A stretch of DNA of 64,000 nucleotides, taken from the NCBI GenBank assembly GCA_003255065.1, contig QAOA01006575.1:45585-109584 (forward strand), read 5' to 3'. The position numbers were made by a program, and so were the translations under genes. Below the pieces are notes generated by a model. It saw only the letters and a list, made by a program, of their open reading frames with translations, had not been told where the DNA came from and made no database searches. This DNA is from Cercis canadensis. Taxonomy: Eukaryota; Streptophyta; Magnoliopsida; Fabales; Fabaceae. This document shows positions 58,829 through 64,000 of the stretch, piece by piece. Each line of letters begins with the position of its first letter. Positions within the stretch are counted from its first letter, which is position 1.

Positions 58829-59072
58829 TATAACACTTGAAAAACAGAAACCTGCAATACGCAGCAAAGCAATAACCAGAATCAATCTATATTAGATGAG
58901 TTCTCTCCAAGATGGAGAAGAGACTCTTCAAGCAAAATACAAAATAACAGAGTAGTCCCATACACGTCCTTGTCCGGACTATAACCAACTCCCGATGGCT
59001 AATTCCCTACACTCGGGATCACCCTACACGTGTAATACCTCTCCACCCTTATCTCTTAACTGACTGCTAACA
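58829..59072 (-). mobile_element. Probable 5' LTR of Gypsy element 2
   Basis: On the minus strand the segment starts TGTTAGCAGTCAG at 59,072 and ends GTGTTATA (probably a mutated ...TTACA) next to the primer site. The ends form a TGTTA/TAACA inverted pair. It is short (about 244 bp) but holds a GC-moderate leader typical of compact Gypsy LTRs. The partner LTR is lost, so the boundary is tentative. Confidence 0.5.
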
Positions 59073-61249
59073 GACTTAAAACCTATACGGCATCGTTCCT
59101 AGTTAGTGCTATGGCACCGTTTAGTCATTTTAACTAGCCGTTATGACAGTATGTGAGACAGGTCAAGATTTGTCATGTGTTCAGAGAAGCAAACTTCTAT
59201 GGACATGCTCGCCAAGTATATATTCTGCCTCCAATGAGACCACTCTCTCTTCGGTAGTTAACCCTCCGTATGCTGGATCTTGCTCTCCTCGCTGAATCTT
59301 TGTCTATAGCTTTATCTCAACTTTTCCTTGTATTGGCATTATCTTTTCCTTTATCTTTGGCCTTATACTTTGTCTTCAGTTTCTTTCTTGGCTTTAATGG
59401 AATTCTTGGAAGCTTTCCAATTTTTATGGCAAATACCCTGTTAAGGAAACTCACAATGGTGTTGGGGGATTCCCTCCCATCATGCTAGGGTGGTAGGTCT
59501 CTCTTATGAGGGAAGTCAAATGGAGTCCATGGCCCTGTGCCCCCTGGCCTCAAAGGACAATGATTGCGTTGAGTAGCCCAATTTTTTACTTGGCAATAAA
59601 AAAAAAAAAAATTCTTTTGAGAAACATACCCTCTTATAAAATTAAGCATATTTTCTCTTACTTTAGTTGAAAAAAAACTTTATATATAACTTCGTGAATA
59701 TGTGCACTATATTTAGATAGTTCATGTGTAAAGGACTTGGATTGGATCAACCTATCATGAGGGCCCAATTATATTTAAGTCTGACCCCAAATTAATTTAT
59801 AACTAAATTACTGACCCCTAGAATAATTTAGCTCAGATTTATAAAGCCCAAATTCTGCTATAATAGCGAAGGAGTTCTCACTTCTTTCCTGGAGGTTTTT
59901 TTGAAGATAGTCAAGCATGATTCAGCTAGAATATATGTGTCCACATATTGACTAGGATGTATTTGGAAGAGTAATGATAGTTGTATATCAGCCATAATTG
60001 GTTTATGTAATTTTCTTTTTTAGGTTAAATGTTTAATGAAGTCATATTAACTTTATATTATATCAACTAAGTAGGTATACGATGGTGTAAATATTAATAT
60101 CTTGTATTAATAGATAATCATTTGCTTCTGATTCAAAATGAAGGACATAGATGTCTTTGACTTCTTGATGAACCGCCAATTTTGAAGATTTATCAAAATA
60201 TTATTTCCAGATCAGATCAATCAATCATGTATTATATTTGATTAACGAGGGAGAAGAAAATTGACATTGAGGGTTAAAAAAACATTTCATTCTCTTTCTC
60301 CATCTTCGTTCCTCAATCTTGCATCCTTTACTTCAACTACTGTTAATTTTCTGAGCTAATACCATTAATTTTTATTTTTTTNTGCATCCTTTACTTCAAC
60401 TACTGTTAATTTTCTGAGCTAATACCATTAATTTTTTTTTTTGTACTTTTTGCTACGATTTTGGATTCGAATGTGGAATCCACAAACCCTGAAGACAACT
60501 TCAGTACTACTCAATTATAATTTGTTTAGTTAATGCCATCAATTTGCTTCACTTGTGAAGAGATAGATGAGATTGGGAACTTCTGAACACTCTCTAGTCT
60601 ACACGTTCTTTTGATTCCCTTAGTAGTATGAATTTTATATTTTGGATGAATCGTGCTACAAATATAATGTCATCTCTAGAAATTAGATTCATAATTCATA
60701 AAATATCTATATCTATATTTATTTTTGAATGAGCTTTGTATGTCCTACTCAAATATCTATATCTATGCAGCTTGATTACACAAAAAGTTAGTTACTCGGT
60801 TCATGGCTCAAATAGCAGTAACATTATTGTTAAAAAGTTAGTAGCGTATTAAAATCTAAATCTTTATATTCAATTTATTTAGATCATAGTATTGTCTGGT
60901 AAAAGGCTTTTTCCTTTTATTCATGCATAAACATTATCACCTTTTTTAAATAATGTATAACATTCAATTATCATTTTCATTTTGATAAAAAAAGGGACAG
61001 AATACGCTCGCGGGAACCTCCTATGGGGCTGTTGGAGGAGAGACGTTGACCCACAGAACTACAATAATTTTGGAAAAAAAAAAAAAAAAAAAAAAGATTA
61101 GCTAGGTGAACAATAAACAATTTTGAATTCAAATGAGATAAAGAAAAATTCATAAGATGAATAAAAAATATTACCCTCATGTGCAATGTACGTGTGAATT
61201 TAACTAGTATAAATAAATAGCCACATAGCCGGATGATATATTTTAAGAA
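59073..61249. other. Intergenic DNA with a cluster-repeat relic
   Basis: No gene is seen. 59,735-59,930 resembles the TNL-flank repeat (GGATTGGATCAAC, GCCCAATTATATT). A 60-bp stretch is repeated around the N at 60,382. The T-run followed by GTACTTTTTGCTACGATTTT near 60,435 also occurs at 32,340. The 1-kb AT-rich rest shows nothing I recognise. Confidence 0.5.
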
Positions 61250-61558
61250 GAGTAAAACCCCTTTTTGGTCCCTGAAAAATTCAACGATGGACAAGTTAGT
61301 CCCTCAAAAATGTTCGCTGACAATTTTGTCCTCAAATTATGGTTTCGTACGGCAAATTAGTCCTCGAAAAATTTTCGCTGACAATTTAGTCCTCGAATTA
61401 TGGTTCCGTACGACAAATTAGTCCTCAGTTGAGGATTAATTCGATGACTAATTTGTCGTATGAAACCATAATTCGAGGACGAAATTGTCAGCGAACATTT
61501 TTGGAGGACTAACTTGTCAATCACTGAATAATTCAGGGACTAAAAAAAGGTTTTACTC
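61250..61558. mobile_element. Mutator-type MITE (309 bp, palindromic)
   Basis: The element begins GAGTAAAACC and ends GGTTTTACTC and is flanked by the 9-bp direct repeat TTTTAAGAA (61,241-61,249 and 61,559-61,567). A 9-bp target duplication is the mark of Mutator-like transposons. The two halves are largely reverse complements, centred near 61,430. The left half holds a ~65-bp unit twice (TTCGCTGACAATTT). It has no coding capacity. Confidence 0.85.
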
Positions 61559-61567
61559 TTTTAAGAA

Positions 61568-62039
61568 ATTTATAGACACGTAAGGTATATGAAAGGAATG
61601 CAGGTGCTAGACACACCTACAAGAAAATAGTATTAACTACTTGTGCTCCTAAATAATTTTGGGAAAATGATGCAAACGTGTGAGAAAATGAGGGGGAAAA
61701 AAAAAATCCTGAGGTGTGTCACACCTAGAAATTTATTAAAATACCCCTTGGTTATCATATGTGATTATCATATATTTTTTATAAACATAACAACAACATA
61801 TATTAACAAACACCCTGTTAAGGAAACTGAAATTCTAGCACACCAGAAAGCTAAAAATAACTCTTAAATTTTAAATAAATATTATCAAACAATGTAATTA
61901 ACTCCCAAAGAAATTTTGAACAACGTTTATACTAAAGAATCTAATGGCTCTTATTGTTCTTCCCTTAAAATCCTCAAATAACACCTCAGTGAAATGTGTT
62001 TACCTCACAGTAGTCTGTAGATAGCAGGTGTTTCAGTTT
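61568..62039. other. Intergenic DNA, 3' of the second TNL
   Basis: AT-rich without a recognised gene. The stretch ACTCCCAAAGAAATTTTGAAC near 61,901 also lies at 22,678 downstream of the complete TNL, so the 3' flanks of the two TNLs are related. Confidence 0.55.
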
Positions 62040-62390
62040 TCAAATTGAATGGAAGGAGGACGACAACTTGAAAAGCTTTGAGAAGAAGAGTGGAGGAAAC
62101 ACTTGCCTCCTCCAACCAGCGTGGATCTCGATCCTTTTCCTTGGACTTCTCTTGATGAATCTTCTCGGTAACTTCTCTGCTTCTACCTCCTTATAAATCC
62201 TTGACTTTTTCCTTGGCTTTGCTTGATCAATCTCCTCATCCTTCCTTGACATATACTCTGTGCAGGACCTTGAGGTATACCCGGTGAACCAATAAATATT
62301 CATTGGCCTCGCAAAGCTTACCCTTAGCTCCGGATCTTTCCTTGACATCACAGAAACTATATTTGAGTGGCTGGGAATGGGACTCTCAAA
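62040..62390 (-). pseudogene. Former C-terminal tail of the second TNL, beyond its stop
   Basis: The open frame VMSRKDPELR...EYMSRKDEEIDQAKPRKKSR matches the repeated basic motifs of the first TNL. It is placed after the in-frame TGA, so it would be 3' UTR. It then joins sequence that in the first TNL is the possible alternative last exon, skipping the segment that encodes the hydrophobic C-terminus there. Confidence 0.65.
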
Positions 62391-64000
62391 TCAAATATCT
62401 TCCATCTTTATATCTTGCTTGTACACATAAACTCCACACTCTTCTATGGTAAAATTTGGCTCGCTTGTACACTTGATCTCCACATAATTCCAATCAAGAC
62501 TATTAGAATTAAGAACACTATTACATAGTTGCCCTAAGAACACGGCACCTTCATTATTGGCATAGTAGTATCTTCTTGTGTTCACTGTCCTATAACCATT
62601 ATTGGAGCACTCAATCGTGAAACTACTTTCAAGTGAAGATATGTCATTTGTTGATTTGCTCAAGACAACTGCAAAAACAAAATGAGGCAACTTCCTACGA
62701 GCCCAAAAAGATAAAACTCCACCTTTACAGTGATGGTCGAACCAATCAGGAATTAAGGTTCTGGGCATGCAAACTACTAAGTTTTGAATAGCCTTGAGTA
62801 CCTGTGGCAGCAAAAGAAGGGTCGACATATAACCTCATAAAAGTTTTTCTTTGTACAATTAACAGGAAACTATGATATTAATTACTTTTAAAACTTTTGA
62901 AATTGAACGGCTTTTGGGGGAAAATTTTGCTTCTTTTCTTTTGTCATTTGGTAAAGAAAAACTTTTTCATTTCATATTTAGTCGAGGATGATTGTTTAGA
63001 AGCAAAAATCGAAAGAATTAAATCCTTTGAAGTTTTAGAATGACCATATATACCACTAACAANGCAAACTACTAAGTTTTGAATAGCCTTGAGTACCTGT
63101 GGCAGCAAAAGAAGGGTCGACATATAACCTCATAAAAGTTTTTCTTTGTACAATTAACAGGAAACTATGATATTAATTACTTTTAAAACTTTTGAAATTG
63201 AACGGCTTTTGGGGGAAAATTTTGCTTCGTTTCTTTTGTCATTTGGTAAAGAAAAACTTTTTCATTTCATATTTAGTCGAGGATGATTGTTTAGAAGCAC
63301 AAATCGAAAGAATTAAATCCTTTGAAGTTTTAGAATGACCATATATACCACTAACAAAAGTGAAATATTATGTGTTTTTTTGGAAAATGACAGAATCATT
63401 ATATATTTCAAAAGAATAAAAACATCATAAAGCAAAATTAACATTAGACTAGAGAAAGAAATAGTAAAACCTGAGACCATAACACACTTGCTGACTGCGA
63501 GGTTAAAGATGTACAATTGTCTGCTGATATTATCCGCAAATTAGATGGAATTCCTGAAATTTGTTGAAGTTGCTTGCAATTCTTCACATCAAGGTTTAGC
63601 AATCTATCTAACTGTTTTATGCTTTCTGGGAGTGATACCAAATTGTGATTATCTGATATATATAAACCATAAAGCCCTTTGAGATGACCAATGGAATGTG
63701 GAAATTGCTTAAAAGCAGTCCTTTTTGCATCAATAATATATAGATCATCCATCTTTCCTAATATCTCTGGGAACTGTTGAAGTCTTGTGCAACCATTGAA
63801 ATTAAGCCATCTAAGAGATGTCATCTGGATTCCATGTGGGAATATTTTGAGATTACTGCATCCCTCAAGGTTTAAATCAAGAAGCTTCGTATGAAATGCA
63901 ATAGAATCATGAACTTCCATTAGATTCTTACAGTCATAAAGGTTCAATTCTTTGATATTTGGGACTCCAGACAAATCAGGTATTTGAGTTATGAGTTGAG
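62391..64000 (-). CDS. Second TNL gene, 3' part only (LRR and C-JID exons)
   Basis: The gene enters from the right edge. The LRR exon (63,471 to beyond 64,000) has ELNLYDCKNLMEVHDSI, LPESIKQLDRL and the same donor (CAG/GTTTTAC) as the first TNL. The C-JID exon (62,391-62,801) has the acceptor GCCACAG and RTLIPDWFDHHCKGG, WARRKLPHFVFAVVLSK. It ends at a TGA at 62,391-62,393, where the first TNL continues with QFECP. Past this stop the homologous basic tail (PRKKSRIYKE, 62,040-62,351) is still open, and the membrane-anchor coding part is absent. The exon start is duplicated at 63,064 because of an assembly join. TIR and NB-ARC exons lie outside the window. Confidence 0.8.
62769..63357. repeat. 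294-bp duplication around a single N (assembly join)
   Basis: 62,769-63,062 is repeated at 63,064-63,357 with one difference noticed and one N between. It includes the start of the C-JID exon and the preceding intron. An unmerged contig overlap is more likely than biology. Confidence 0.85.

Noticed and set aside
1..64000. tRNA or rRNA genes
   Set aside because: No cloverleaf with the B-box GGTTCGANTCC pattern and no rRNA-like stretch was noticed on either strand. A tRNA scan would be needed to exclude diverged copies.

Overview
This is a window of plant nuclear DNA. It has spliced TIR-NBS-LRR (TNL) resistance genes, an LRR receptor-like protein (RLP) family, AT-rich intergenic DNA and plant-type LTR retrotransposons. 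A eudicot is certain in practice, because TNLs with a post-LRR jelly-roll (C-JID) exon are typical of eudicots. A woody rosid is my guess, and I cannot name the species. Nine single N characters, most flanked by perfect or near-perfect repeats, show that this is a draft assembly with imperfect contig joins.

Left third (1-21,632): one very large Ty3/Gypsy element of the Tat/Ogre type on the minus strand. The 3' LTR is at the left edge. To its right are a polypurine tract, a ~2 kb tandem-repeat satellite, and a decayed pol with reverse transcriptase, RNase H, an extra archaeal-type RNase H and integrase. The gag-protease part is deleted. A 1,428-bp solo LTR of another element with a 5-bp target duplication (GGCTG) sits inside the second RNase H. 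The 5' LTR is split: its downstream part and the primer binding site are at 9,286-10,636, and its upstream part is at about 20,090-21,632. Between the two lies an endogenous pararetrovirus (Caulimoviridae, florendovirus-like).

The viral insert (10,637 to about 20,090) is a head-to-head rearranged copy. A minus-strand arm carries pre-coat, coat, protease-RT, RNase H, ORF2 and promoter. A plus-strand arm repeats only RT-RNase H-ORF2-promoter and adds the tRNA-Met primer site. The shared parts form a ~2.7-2.8 kb imperfect inverted repeat around a ~3.9 kb loop, a layout that could yield hairpin RNA. No movement-protein domain is present and ORF1 is broken many times, but ORF2 in the left arm is intact.

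Middle (22-28 kb): one nearly complete TNL gene on the minus strand (TIR, NB-ARC, LRR and C-JID exons). Its C-terminus can be read either as a membrane anchor or as a spliced soluble tail. It has two possible defects at its 5' end.

Right half (28-64 kb): a degenerate TNL/RLP cluster. A unit made of TNL 5' flank, a TNL exon-5 remnant, a foldback transposon and an RLP gene is present as block A (RLP1, intact, 1,048 codons), block C (RLP2, ~98% similar by eye but broken three times) and a partial block B bounded by Ns. A third RLP relic (40,977-42,306), PPR-gene fragments, a truncated second Gypsy element (54,097-59,072), a Mutator-type MITE and the 3' end of a second TNL complete the window. 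TNLs act as intracellular immune receptors and RLPs as cell-surface receptors, so the locus is best read as a rapidly turning-over disease-resistance cluster loaded with nested mobile elements.
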